Below are positions 42,636 to 50,278 of a stretch of 64,000 nucleotides of DNA, piece by piece. This DNA comes from Pseudonocardia sulfidoxydans NBRC 16205 (GTDB taxonomy: Bacteria; Actinomycetota; Actinomycetes; Mycobacteriales; Pseudonocardiaceae). Positions within the stretch are counted from its first letter, which is position 1, and each line of letters begins with the position of its first letter. The stretch is taken from the NCBI RefSeq assembly GCF_007989085.1, contig NZ_BJVJ01000003.1:1-64000 (forward strand), written 5' to 3'. The position numbers and the translations under genes are program-made. Below the pieces are notes generated by a model. That model ran no database searches, was not told the origin of the DNA, and saw only the letters and a list, made by a program, of their open reading frames with translations.

Positions 42636-43043
42636 GTGCCGATCTTCGAGGTGCACCTCGTGGCGGACCGGCACCCGCCCGAGCGCCTCGACGCGCTGCT
42701 CACGGCGTTGTTGGCCCGCTACGCCGAGGTGCTGGAGTCGCCGGTGGAGCGGGTGCGCGGGTTCGTCACCGCGCATCCGCCGACGCACGTCGCGGCGGGC
42801 GGGGAGACCGGCGTCGAGGCCCCGTACGTGACGGCGCTGGTGCTGCGGGGGCGTCCGGTCGAGCAGCGGCACCGGCTCATCGCCGCGTTCACCGACGTCC
42901 TCGTCGACGTCCTGGGCGTGGCGCGGGAGTCGGTGCGGGTCCGGATCGAGCAGGTCGACCCCGACGACTGGGGCATCGCCGGCGTCCCGGCCTCGGCGGC
43001 CCGCGCGACGGAGATCGCCGCTCGGGCAGTTCAGCAGCCCTGA
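42636..43043 (+). CDS. tautomerase-superfamily protein, two-domain
   Basis: 135 residues from GTG at 42636, one base after the ALDH stop. Pro follows the initiator Met, as needed for the catalytic N-terminal proline of tautomerases (MPIFEVHLVADRHPPERLDAL). A second beta-alpha-beta half (PYVTALVLRGRPVEQRHRLI, then VRVRIEQVDPDDWGIAG) makes it a fused pair. It likely isomerises 2-hydroxymuconate or a related dienol from the adjacent ALDH. Confidence 0.82.
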   Translation: MPIFEVHLVADRHPPERLDALLTALLARYAEVLESPVERVRGFVTAHPPTHVAAGGETGVEAPYVTALVLRGRPVEQRHRLIAAFTDVLVDVLGVARESVRVRIEQVDPDDWGIAGVPASAARATEIAARAVQQP

Positions 43044-43087
43044 TCCGGTGCCTACGGCGAGGAATTCGTCGCTCCACGCACCGGATC
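43042..43087. terminator. hairpin between convergent tautomerase and SDR genes
   Basis: GATCCGGTGC (43042-43051) pairs with GCACCGGATC (43078-43087), with a smaller GCGA/TCGC stem inside. It overlaps the tautomerase stop and could stop transcription from both sides. Confidence 0.6.
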
Positions 43088-43103
43088 GGGCCGGTCCGCA
43101 GGG

Positions 43104-43844
43104 TCAGAACAGGCCGCGGCGGGCGCCGGCGTCGAGGGCCAGCGTCGCGCCGTGCAGGGCGTCGGCCTCCGGTGCGAGCAGGGTCGCGACGGTCCACGCC
43201 ACCTCGGCGGGCGTCACGAACCGGCCCAGAGGCGACTCGGCAGCACGTTCGGCCAGCACCTCGTCGACGTCGACCCCCCGGCGTTCGGCGGCCGCGGCGG
43301 CGAGCCCGCGCATCCGCGGGGTGTCGACGGGGCCCGGTGCGACGAGGTGGGCGGTGACCCCGCGCGGGCCGTAGGCGGTCGCGAGCTGGCGGACCAGGTT
43401 GGCAAGCGCGGCGTTGGTGACGCCCGCGGCGCAGGCGTCGGGGGAGGGTTCGCTGCCGAAGTGCCCGCCCAGCGCGACGATCCGCGACCCACCGACGAGC
43501 TGCGCCTCAACCGCCCTGACCAGCCGCAACAGCCCGCCCACCTTGAGTGCGACGGTCGTGCCCAGGGCATCGGGGTCGATCGTCGCGAGCGGTCCGGTGG
43601 GCGGGAGGCCGGCGGCCTGGACGACCATCCGGACCGGTGCACCCAGCCCCGCGACCGTAGCGGCGATCGTGTCCTGCCCGAGCGTGGTTCCGACGTCGGC
43701 GGCGACACCGGTCGTCGTGGTATCCGAGGCGGGTGCGGACCGGGCCACGGCGACGACGTGCAGCCCCGCGGCCCGCAGCGCGTCGGCGATCGCGGAGCCC
43801 AGCGCCCCGGACGCCCCCGCGACGACGGCCAGCTCCGCCGTCAC
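43104..43844 (-). CDS. SDR-fold protein lacking the catalytic Tyr and Lys
   Basis: 246 residues from GTG at 43844. The Rossmann motif VVAGASGALGSA (8-19), an NAG-equivalent QAAG and the substrate loop PGPVDTPRMRG show the SDR fold. In the active-site stretch, where YxxxK is expected, the sequence is CAAGVTNAALANLV, with Ala and Asn at those positions. It is therefore probably not a classical dehydrogenase. It is coupled (GTGA) to the HAD gene. Confidence 0.75.
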   Translation of the reverse strand: MTAELAVVAGASGALGSAIADALRAAGLHVVAVARSAPASDTTTTGVAADVGTTLGQDTIAATVAGLGAPVRMVVQAAGLPPTGPLATIDPDALGTTVALKVGGLLRLVRAVEAQLVGGSRIVALGGHFGSEPSPDACAAGVTNAALANLVRQLATAYGPRGVTAHLVAPGPVDTPRMRGLAAAAAERRGVDVDEVLAERAAESPLGRFVTPAEVAWTVATLLAPEADALHGATLALDAGARRGLF

Positions 43845-44488
43845 GGCGCCAGCCCGAGAGCCGAACGTGCCTCGGCGAACGCGGCGTCCGGATCCCGCAG
43901 GTCCAGCTGCACCGCGTGCAGCCCCGCCGCCCGGCCACCCTCGACGTTCCAGGGCATGTCGTCGACGAACACGATCTCGCCCGGCGCCACCCCGAGCCCG
44001 TCGATCACGGCGGCGTAGCTGCGCGGATCGGGCTTGAGGATGCCGGTGAGCGAGCCGTCGACCAGCACGTCCAGGTCGCCGAGACCGGAGAGGTCGCCGA
44101 GCGGGCTGTCGCCGTGGAACGCCGCGAGATCGTTGGTCAGCACGCCCAGGCGCAGGCCCGCCGCGCGCACGTCGGCGACGAGGCGGCGGGCCGCGGGGCG
44201 GATGATCTCCACGCCGGCGTGTTCGTAGAGCTCGGCCATGAACTCGTGCGTCGACCAGCCGTCGCGGCCCAGCGCGGTCCCGACCTCCGCTGCGCGCAAC
44301 GCCCAGTAGCCGCGCTCGGTGACCTCGCCGCGCAGCATTCGCCCCCAGTCGGGGTCGGGTTCGGGGCCCAACGGTCCGCGCCGGGCGGCGACCGTGCGGG
44401 CGGCTGGTTCACGCTCGCCCAGCAGCGCCAGCATCTCCGACCCGGACCGGAACACGACGCCGCCGACGTCGAGGAGCAGAGCCTTCAC
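43841..44488 (-). CDS. HAD-family hydrolase (subfamily IA)
   Basis: 215 residues from GTG at 44488. Motif I is LLLDVGGVVF (nucleophile Asp7), motif II LGVLTNDL, motif III KPDPRSY and motif IV IVFVDDMPWNVEGG; a helical cap lies between I and II. The PWNVEGGRAAGLHAVQ ending matches the epoxide-hydrolase-N/YihX-like group of phosphatases. Leaderless promoter TAGGGT. It is divergent from the PEP-synthase-like pair. Confidence 0.85.
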   Translation of the reverse strand: MKALLLDVGGVVFRSGSEMLALLGEREPAARTVAARRGPLGPEPDPDWGRMLRGEVTERGYWALRAAEVGTALGRDGWSTHEFMAELYEHAGVEIIRPAARRLVADVRAAGLRLGVLTNDLAAFHGDSPLGDLSGLGDLDVLVDGSLTGILKPDPRSYAAVIDGLGVAPGEIVFVDDMPWNVEGGRAAGLHAVQLDLRDPDAAFAEARSALGLAP

Positions 44489-44494
44489 GCGCTG

Positions 44495-44500
44495 ACCCTA
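44495..44500 (-). promoter_or_regulatory. -10 element of the HAD gene promoter
   Basis: TAGGGT on the minus strand, six bases before GTG at 44488. Confidence 0.55.
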
Positions 44501-44665
44501 CGGACGGGCCGCCACGCGGTGGAAGTTGTGTGTTCTCCGCCGGGAAACGGCTGCTCACCGGGGTGCGGGACGGCGCGCGACGTTCGGCAGGGGAGAACGG
44601 CCGGGTTGCCGCCGGGTGTGTGCGCTGTCACGGTCCGAGCCAGCGTCCCGATCAGAGGAGATCCG

Positions 44666-46429
44666 ATGGCGAACGTCGTCCCCGTCGAGGAGTACACCCG
44701 CGAGTGGTATCCCGGCTACAAGCCGGAGCACTTCGACTTCCCGTACGTCGTCGACGCGCCGTCGCCGTTCAAGCCGGGCGACGAGAACGCGTTCTGGTTC
44801 CTCGACTTCCACTGGTCGCGGGGCCTCACCCCGCTGGCGGCGACGCTGTGGAGCGCCGACGGCTACTGCGCCGGCACGCAGAGCGCGTCGGAGAACCTGC
44901 CGCTGCCGCCCGGACGCGGTGTGACGTGCCGGTTCGCAGGCACCCACCTCTACGGCTCCCCGATCCCGGAGGAGGACCCGCGCGAGATCGGCGCGCGGGC
45001 CAACCGGCTCGGGACGAACCTGCCGCACTTCTTGCAGAACTACCGCTCGATCTGGGAGGCGGGCCGCGACGAGCTCGAGGCGACCTGGGACTACTTCCAG
45101 GGCATCGACCTGGCCTCCGTCCCGACCTCCGACCTGGGCACCCTGATCCGGCAGGGCCGGCGCTACCACAAGCGCGCCATGGAGATCCACTTCGCGGTCA
45201 TGTACCCGATGCTGGTCAACTTCCTCGGCTTCTACGGCTCCTGCGCCGAGATGGGCATCGACACCAGCCTCGTCGGCAAGTTCCTGCAGGGCGAGGAAAC
45301 GAAGATCATGGAGCTCGACCGCGAGCTCTACGCGCTGGCCACGAAGGCCCGCCAGGCCGGTCTGTCGCAGGTGTTCGCCGACAACGAGCCCGGCGACATG
45401 CGGGCAGCCTTGTCGGCGCACGGCGGCCCGGCGTCGCAGTGGCTCACCGACTTCGACGACTGGCTGCAGGTGTGGGGCCACCGCACCGACGCGACGTGCG
45501 ATGTCGGCGTCCCCAGCTGGATCGAGGACAACACCAACGCGTTCGGCAACATCAAGACGTTCCTGATGAAGGACACCGACCACGACTTCGCGGCCGCGGC
45601 CCGCAATGCGCTCGAGGAGCGCGACGCGGCGATCGACGCCGCCCGGTCCGGCCTCACCCGTGAGGAGCAGGCGGTGTTCGACGGCGGGCTCGCCGCCAAC
45701 CAGGCCGCGAACTTCCCGTGGTGGCAGGACGACCACAACTACTACATCGACCTCAAGGTCATGCTGCCGCTGCGGCAGGCGTGCCAGGAGCTCGCGACCC
45801 GCGTCGGCGCCGACCACCGCGACGACATGCTCTACCTGTTCTGGCCCGAGCTGCTCCAGGTCGCCGACGGCGAGCCCTACGCCGGTGAGCTGAGCGCGCT
45901 GGTGCGCGACCGTCGCCAGTACTTCGACCACTGGCACGGAAAGCGCTCCGAGATGCCCAAGGTGCTCGGCACGGTGCCGGACTCGGTCGAGGACCCGGTG
46001 CTGATCGAGATCTTCGGCATCAACCCGGGTTCGCTGCGCGCCGTGCAGAACCCCGACGCCGCCAACGAGACGACCCTGACCGGCGTCGCCGCCGCGCGCG
46101 GCACGGCCACCGGTATCGCCCGTGTCCTGCAGAGCTCCGACGAGCTGCACCGCGTCGCACCCGGCGAGATCCTGGTCTGCGAGTCGACGTCGCCCAACTG
46201 GACGCCCGCGTTCGGCAAGATCGCGGGTGCGGTGTGCGACGGCGGTGGCATGCTCAGCCACGCGGCCATCGTCGGCCGCGAGTACGGGGTCCCGACCGTC
46301 ACGGCCGTCGGCGTCGCCACGCTCGCGATCGGCGACGGCGACAAGATCGAGGTGGACGGCACGAACGGCAGGGTGACCATCCTCAAGAGGGCCGCCGAGC
46401 TCGTCGACACCGAGCCCGGACAGTCGTGA
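44666..46429 (+). CDS. PEP-utilising enzyme, phenylphosphate synthase alpha / CreH-like subunit
   Basis: 587 residues from ATG at 44666 (AGAGGAG ribosome site). A long N-terminal part (DENAFWFLDFHWSRGLTPLA, QGEETKIMELDRELYALA) ends in the PEP-utilisers mobile domain with the phosphorylatable His532 in GGGMLSHAAIVGREYGVPTV. It lacks the ATP-grasp domain, which is encoded by the next gene. This split matches phenylphosphate synthase of Thauera and the CreH/CreI 4-cresol phosphorylating enzyme of Corynebacterium. Probable role: transfer of phosphate from ATP to a phenolic substrate. The specific phenol is unknown. Confidence 0.72.
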   Translation: MANVVPVEEYTREWYPGYKPEHFDFPYVVDAPSPFKPGDENAFWFLDFHWSRGLTPLAATLWSADGYCAGTQSASENLPLPPGRGVTCRFAGTHLYGSPIPEEDPREIGARANRLGTNLPHFLQNYRSIWEAGRDELEATWDYFQGIDLASVPTSDLGTLIRQGRRYHKRAMEIHFAVMYPMLVNFLGFYGSCAEMGIDTSLVGKFLQGEETKIMELDRELYALATKARQAGLSQVFADNEPGDMRAALSAHGGPASQWLTDFDDWLQVWGHRTDATCDVGVPSWIEDNTNAFGNIKTFLMKDTDHDFAAAARNALEERDAAIDAARSGLTREEQAVFDGGLAANQAANFPWWQDDHNYYIDLKVMLPLRQACQELATRVGADHRDDMLYLFWPELLQVADGEPYAGELSALVRDRRQYFDHWHGKRSEMPKVLGTVPDSVEDPVLIEIFGINPGSLRAVQNPDAANETTLTGVAAARGTATGIARVLQSSDELHRVAPGEILVCESTSPNWTPAFGKIAGAVCDGGGMLSHAAIVGREYGVPTVTAVGVATLAIGDGDKIEVDGTNGRVTILKRAAELVDTEPGQS

Positions 46430-47511
46430 CAGGGGTTCTCGTGCAGAACGTGGTGTGGGTCGACGCGGTCGAGCCGGACGAGGCGGTCCCGGCCGCCGGG
46501 TCGAAGATCGGCAGGCTCGCCGACCTGCACCGGACCGGGGTCGAGGTGCCGCAGGGTTTCGCGGTCACCGTCGACGCCTACCGCCGCCACTGCGGCGACG
46601 CCGGGCTCGACCCGCAGATCGACGCCGTGCTCGCGCGCCTCGGCGCCGAACCGTCGGAGGCCGACGTCGAGGCGGCGTCGGCGGAGATCCGGGAGCTGTT
46701 CGTCGCGACGCCGATGACCGACGCGCTGGCCGCCGAGATCACCGACGCCTACGAGGAGCTGTGCGTCCGGTGCGTCGACGTCAACGTGCCGACCGCGGTC
46801 CGGTCGAGCGCGACGGGCGAGGACGCCGCCGACGCCTCGTTCGCCGGCATCTTCGACACCTACCTCGGGGTGTCCGGGGCGCCGCGGGTGCTCGACGCGA
46901 TCCGCGCCTGCTGGGGGTCGCTGTTCACCGGTCGCGCCCTGGCCTACCGGCTGCGCAAGGGCATCAGCCACCACGACATGCCCATCGCCGTCGGCGTGAT
47001 CGAGCTGATCCACGCCCGCGCGTCCGGGGTGGCGTTCTCGGTGCACCCGGTGACGGGCAAGCCCGACCGCGTCGTCATCGAGACGTCGTGGGGGTGGGGC
47101 GAGGCGATCGTGCAGGGCGTGGTCGACCCCGACCACATCGAGGTGGGCAAGGCCGACGGCCGCGTCCTGCGCTACGACGTCGCCCACAAGGCGATCGTGT
47201 CGGCGTTCGACTTCGCCGACGGCCGCGTCACCGAGGTGGAGATGCCGGCCCGGCTGGCCGACCGGAAGGTCCTCGACGACGAGCAGATCGGCGCCGTCGT
47301 CTCCGCGGTCACCGCGATCGAGGAGCACTACGGCTACCCCGTCGACGTCGAGTGGGTCATCTCGCGGCACCGCCGGGCGGGCGACGACATCTGCATCGTG
47401 CAGTCGCGCCCCGTCACGGTCACCGCCGAGGAGTCGACGCCCGCGGCCTACGACCCGGTGGCGCTGGCACAGAAGTACGTCTTCAGCGGCAAGCCGGTCC
47501 CCGGCCGCTGA
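46426..47511 (+). CDS. PEP synthase N-terminal-type ATP-binding subunit (phenylphosphate synthase beta / CreI-like)
   Basis: 361 residues from GTG at 46426, overlapping the preceding stop by four bases. PPDK_N features: GSKIGRLADLHRTGVEVPQGF, TAVRSSATGEDAADASFAG, and FSVHPVTGKPDRVVIETSWGWGEAIVQG, ending with YPVDVEWVI and CIVQSRPVT. It binds ATP and phosphorylates the His of the partner. At about 40 kDa it fits the smaller phenylphosphate synthase subunit. An alternative GTG lies five codons downstream. Confidence 0.75.
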   Translation: MTGVLVQNVVWVDAVEPDEAVPAAGSKIGRLADLHRTGVEVPQGFAVTVDAYRRHCGDAGLDPQIDAVLARLGAEPSEADVEAASAEIRELFVATPMTDALAAEITDAYEELCVRCVDVNVPTAVRSSATGEDAADASFAGIFDTYLGVSGAPRVLDAIRACWGSLFTGRALAYRLRKGISHHDMPIAVGVIELIHARASGVAFSVHPVTGKPDRVVIETSWGWGEAIVQGVVDPDHIEVGKADGRVLRYDVAHKAIVSAFDFADGRVTEVEMPARLADRKVLDDEQIGAVVSAVTAIEEHYGYPVDVEWVISRHRRAGDDICIVQSRPVTVTAEESTPAAYDPVALAQKYVFSGKPVPGR

Positions 47512-47547
47512 GCCACTCAGGGTGGGCCCGCCCGCTCGCGGCCCATT

Positions 47548-47612
47548 CCGCCGAGTTCGACGTGAGCCTGGTCCGACCATCCCGTCGGGCAGTCCCACGT
47601 CGAGCTCGGCGG
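47548..47612. terminator. hairpin (GCCGAGTTCGAC family), copy 1
   Basis: CCGCCGAGTTCGACGTG (47548-47564) pairs with CACGTCGAGCTCGGCGG (47596-47612), one mismatch, with a small inner stem CCGAC/GTCGG. It lies between the convergent PEP-synthase-like and OsmC genes. A related hairpin is at 48412. Confidence 0.65.
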
Positions 47613-47619
47613 GTGCGGG

Positions 47620-48138
47620 TCAGCTCGTGAGACCGACCTGCACCGGGGTCGGGTTGCGGAACAGGTCGAGCACCGGGCAGTGCTCGTCGACGGCGTCCTT
47701 GAGCCGCTGGTAGTCCTCGGCGGAGGCGGGTCCGCGCAGGTCGACGGCGAGGCGGACCTCCCCGAAGCCGGGGCGGACGGCGTCGTCGAGACCGAAGAAG
47801 CCGCGCACGTCGAGGTCGCCCTCGGTGCGGACGTGCACGTCGTCGAGCGGGATGCCGAGCTTCGCGGCCCAGAACCGGTAGGTCACGACCTGGCAGGACA
47901 GCAGCGCGGCGAGCGCCGACTCGACGGGGTTGATGGCCGCGTCCTGTCCGCCGAGCGCGGGCGGCTCGTCGATGGTGATCTCGTGTCGGCCGATGCGGAT
48001 CTCGGTGCGGACGCCGTCGCGGCCCTCGCCGTCGGCGCGGAAGAGGGCGGCGGCCTTGCCCGGGTCGTCGGTGACGGCGGAGGTGGTGGCGTCGACGATG
48101 GCGCGCAGGTCGTCGTCGCGGCTGGTGGCGGTGGTCAT
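47620..48138 (-). CDS. OsmC/Ohr-family protein
   Basis: 172 residues from ATG at 48138, preceded by GGAGACC. The redox cysteines are in LLSCQVVTYRFWA and DEHCPVLDLF, the OsmC pattern, and PVESALAALL is conserved. The family reduces organic hydroperoxides with a thiol; the subgroup of this length (YhfA-like) is less well defined. A leader peptide with the RRHVDL motif precedes it by about 70 bases, suggesting control by cysteine supply. Confidence 0.85.
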   Translation of the reverse strand: MTTATSRDDDLRAIVDATTSAVTDDPGKAAALFRADGEGRDGVRTEIRIGRHEITIDEPPALGGQDAAINPVESALAALLSCQVVTYRFWAAKLGIPLDDVHVRTEGDLDVRGFFGLDDAVRPGFGEVRLAVDLRGPASAEDYQRLKDAVDEHCPVLDLFRNPTPVQVGLTS

Positions 48139-48206
48139 GGAAGGTCTCCGGGGGTGACGGTCCCCGCGCGGCTCCCGCGCGGGCAGCACGGCACGCCGGT
48201 GGTCGG

Positions 48207-48302
48207 CTACCGGCGTGCCCGTCGACACAGGTCGGCCCCGGTGCGGCACAGGTCGACGTGGCGGCGCTCGGTGAGACGCACGTCGGTCGGCCGGGTGCAC
48301 AC
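48207..48302 (-). CDS. putative leader peptide (RRHVDLxR motif) upstream of osmC
   Basis: 31 codons from GTG at 48302 to TAG at 48207. It contains LTERRHVDLCRTGADLCR, matching the peptides at 3630 and 7689. The start is set by a promoter whose -10 ends seven bases upstream (leaderless). Three Cys codons are present. Between it and osmC lies GC-rich sequence that can fold (CACGCCGGT/ACCGGCGTG at 48192-48217), a possible attenuator. Confidence 0.6.
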   Translation of the reverse strand: MCTRPTDVRLTERRHVDLCRTGADLCRRARR

Positions 48303-48309
48303 GAACTCG

Positions 48310-48338
48310 ATCACAACCGCCACCGGCGCAGGAGTCAA
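48310..48338 (-). promoter_or_regulatory. promoter of the leader peptide/osmC transcript
   Basis: TTGACT (48333-48338) and TGTGAT (48310-48315) on the minus strand with a 17-base spacer, the same architecture as the promoters at 3840 and 7894. Confidence 0.55.
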
Positions 48339-48411
48339 CGCCGGTCCCGGATGGCGGGCCCGGAGGGTGAATGTCCGCTCAAGCGTCGCGCGCGCTGCGC
48401 TCGGAAACCGC

Positions 48412-48474
48412 CGCCGAGTTCGACAGGAGACTGGTTCGATCATGAGATCGACCAGTGTCACGTCGAACTCGGCG
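48412..48474. terminator. hairpin (GCCGAGTTCGAC family), copy 2
   Basis: CGCCGAGTTCGAC (48412-48424) pairs perfectly with GTCGAACTCGGCG (48462-48474); inner CTGGTTCGATC pairs with GATCGACCAG. It starts 16 bases past the stop of the minus-strand LLM gene. It shares GCCGAGTTCGAC..GAG..TGGT.CGA.CAT with the hairpin at 47548. Confidence 0.65.
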
Positions 48475-48489
48475 CAGGGGCCGGGGTGG

Positions 48490-49413
48490 TCAGGCGGGTG
48501 CACCCACGGCGCGCAGCAGCGCGCGGGTGCGGGCCCGGACCTCGGGGTCGGGGGAGAAGGGCAGCGCCACGAACTCGTCGACACCGACGTCGCGCAGCTG
48601 TGCGATCCGGTCGGCGACGTCCTTCTCCTCGCCGACGATCGCGGCCTCGTCGGGGCCCGCGTATCCCTCGCGGTCGAGCATCGCCCGGTACGAGGGCAGC
48701 TTCCCGTAGACGGCGAACTGCGTCGCGGCCTCGGCGCGGGCGGCGGCGACGTCGTCGGTGACCGCGACCGGCAGTGACGCGACGACCCGCGCCGTGCGGC
48801 CGACCTCCGCCGCGGCGTCGCGGATCGTCGGCACCACGTGCTCGGCCAGGGTGCGGGGCCCGGTCATCCAGGTGACGGTCCCGGCGGTGCGCCGGCCCGC
48901 GAGCCGCAGCATCTGCGGGCCCAGCGCGGCCAGGTAGACCTGCGGCGTCGGGGCGTCGGGGTAGCGCAGCGAGCCCCGCGCGGTGACGGTCTCGCCCTGC
49001 GCGGACACGCGCCGGTCGGCCAGCAGCGGCAGCAGCGCGTCGAGGTACTCCGACATCCGCCGCACCGGCTTGTCGAACGGCAGCCCCCACGCCCCCTCGA
49101 CGACGGGCTTGTGGCTCAGCCCGAGCCCGAGCGTGAGCCGGCCGCCGCCGATCTCGTTGACCGTCAACGCCCGCTGCGCCAACGAGTACGGGTGCTGCGG
49201 CTGGATCGGGACGACCCCGGTGCCGACCTGGATGCCGGGCACCTCCCGCAGCGCGACGGCGAGGACGGTGAGCAGGTCGGGGTCGGTGGGCAGCTGGGCG
49301 GTCCAGTACCGCAGGAACCCTTCCTCACGCACCTGCGCGAGCTCGGCGACGTAGGCGTCGGTGACGGCCCGTCCGCCGCCGGCGGCGAGGTACCCGAAGA
49401 GGCTGATCCGCAT
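48490..49413 (-). CDS. LLM-class F420-dependent oxidoreductase
   Basis: 307 residues. The TIM-barrel pattern of luciferase-like proteins is clear: GTGVVPIQPQHPYSLAQRALTVNEIGGGR and LGLGLSHKPVVEG, then YLAALGPQMLRLAG. The TGVVPI and LGLGLSH motifs are typical of actinobacterial F420-type members (MSMEG-like). Reaction unknown. Its -10 (TAACCT) overlaps the stop codon of the upstream IclR gene, with ATG six bases further on. Confidence 0.82.
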   Translation of the reverse strand: MRISLFGYLAAGGGRAVTDAYVAELAQVREEGFLRYWTAQLPTDPDLLTVLAVALREVPGIQVGTGVVPIQPQHPYSLAQRALTVNEIGGGRLTLGLGLSHKPVVEGAWGLPFDKPVRRMSEYLDALLPLLADRRVSAQGETVTARGSLRYPDAPTPQVYLAALGPQMLRLAGRRTAGTVTWMTGPRTLAEHVVPTIRDAAAEVGRTARVVASLPVAVTDDVAAARAEAATQFAVYGKLPSYRAMLDREGYAGPDEAAIVGEEKDVADRIAQLRDVGVDEFVALPFSPDPEVRARTRALLRAVGAPA

Positions 49414-49419
49414 GCCGTC

Positions 49420-49425
49420 AGGTTA
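49420..49425 (-). promoter_or_regulatory. -10 element of the LLM gene promoter
   Basis: TAACCT on the minus strand, six bases before ATG at 49413; it contains the TAA stop of the upstream iclR gene. Confidence 0.5.
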
Positions 49426-50205
49426 GGCGTGGCCCAGCCGTCGGGACAGGACCGCTGCTGCCTCGACGACGGCCTCCCGGATCCGTTGCAGCGCAACGGG
49501 TGCGGCGCGCGCGGTCGGGGCGGCGACCGACAGTGCCGCGAGGACGACGCCGTCGGCGCCCCGCACCGGCGCCGCGCACGACACGACGCCGACGCGGCTC
49601 TCCTCCCGGTTCTCCGCCCAGCCGCGCTCACCGATCTCGCGCAGCCGCGTCCGCAGGACCTCGACGTCGACGATCGAGTACGGCGTCGGCCGCTGCGGAC
49701 GCCAGCCGTCGAGCCGGGCGTCGAGGTCGGCGGGAGAGAGCGCCGCGAGCAGGGCCTTGCCGGTCGCGGTCGTCGTCGCCGGCAGCCGGGTGCCGACCCG
49801 GGAGAAGATCCGCACCGTGTGCGGGCTCTCCAGCCGGTCGACGTACACCGACTCCAGCCCGTCGAGCACCGCGAGCTGCACGGTCTCGCCCGTGCTCTGG
49901 CGCAGCACCGCCATCACGGGCAGGGCGGCCTCGTGCAGGTCGAGCCGGGGTGCGACGGCGGCGCCGAGGTCGAACATCGCCAGCCCCAGCCGGTAGGACC
50001 CCGCCGCGGTGCCGCGTTCCAGCAGCCGCTCCGCCGCGAGCGTGGCCAGCATCCGGTGCACGGTGCTGGTCGCGAGCCCGAGGCGTCGTGACAGCTCGGA
50101 GACGCCGAGCTCGCGGTCGGTGCGGGAGAACTCCTTGAGCAGCCGCGCGGCGTTGCGCACCGACGTCAGCTCCCACGACGGCCGTTGCTGCCGGTTTCCC
50201 TCCAT
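49423..50205 (-). CDS. IclR-family transcriptional regulator (upstream of Rieske oxygenase)
   Basis: 260 residues from ATG at 50205. N-terminal winged helix (RNAARLLKEFSRTDRELGVSE, then RRLGLATSTVHRMLATLAAE), then the IclR effector domain with ETVQLAVLDGLESVYVDRLE and GKALLAALSP. Divergent from the Rieske oxygenase gene with 73 bases between, so it probably controls that gene in response to an aromatic acid. Confidence 0.87.
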   Translation of the reverse strand: MEGNRQQRPSWELTSVRNAARLLKEFSRTDRELGVSELSRRLGLATSTVHRMLATLAAERLLERGTAAGSYRLGLAMFDLGAAVAPRLDLHEAALPVMAVLRQSTGETVQLAVLDGLESVYVDRLESPHTVRIFSRVGTRLPATTTATGKALLAALSPADLDARLDGWRPQRPTPYSIVDVEVLRTRLREIGERGWAENREESRVGVVSCAAPVRGADGVVLAALSVAAPTARAAPVALQRIREAVVEAAAVLSRRLGHA

Positions 50206-50278
50206 GCGGGAAGGATTCCTTGTCCCGGCCGGCGGTGCCACCTACGTTTCGGCGACCACCACGAGCAGGGGAGCACCG

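Noticed and set aside
48207..48584. Longer 125-codon frame containing the third leader peptide
   Set aside because: The promoter at 48310-48338 lies within it, so only the end from GTG 48302 would be transcribed from there; the earlier part overlaps a terminator hairpin.
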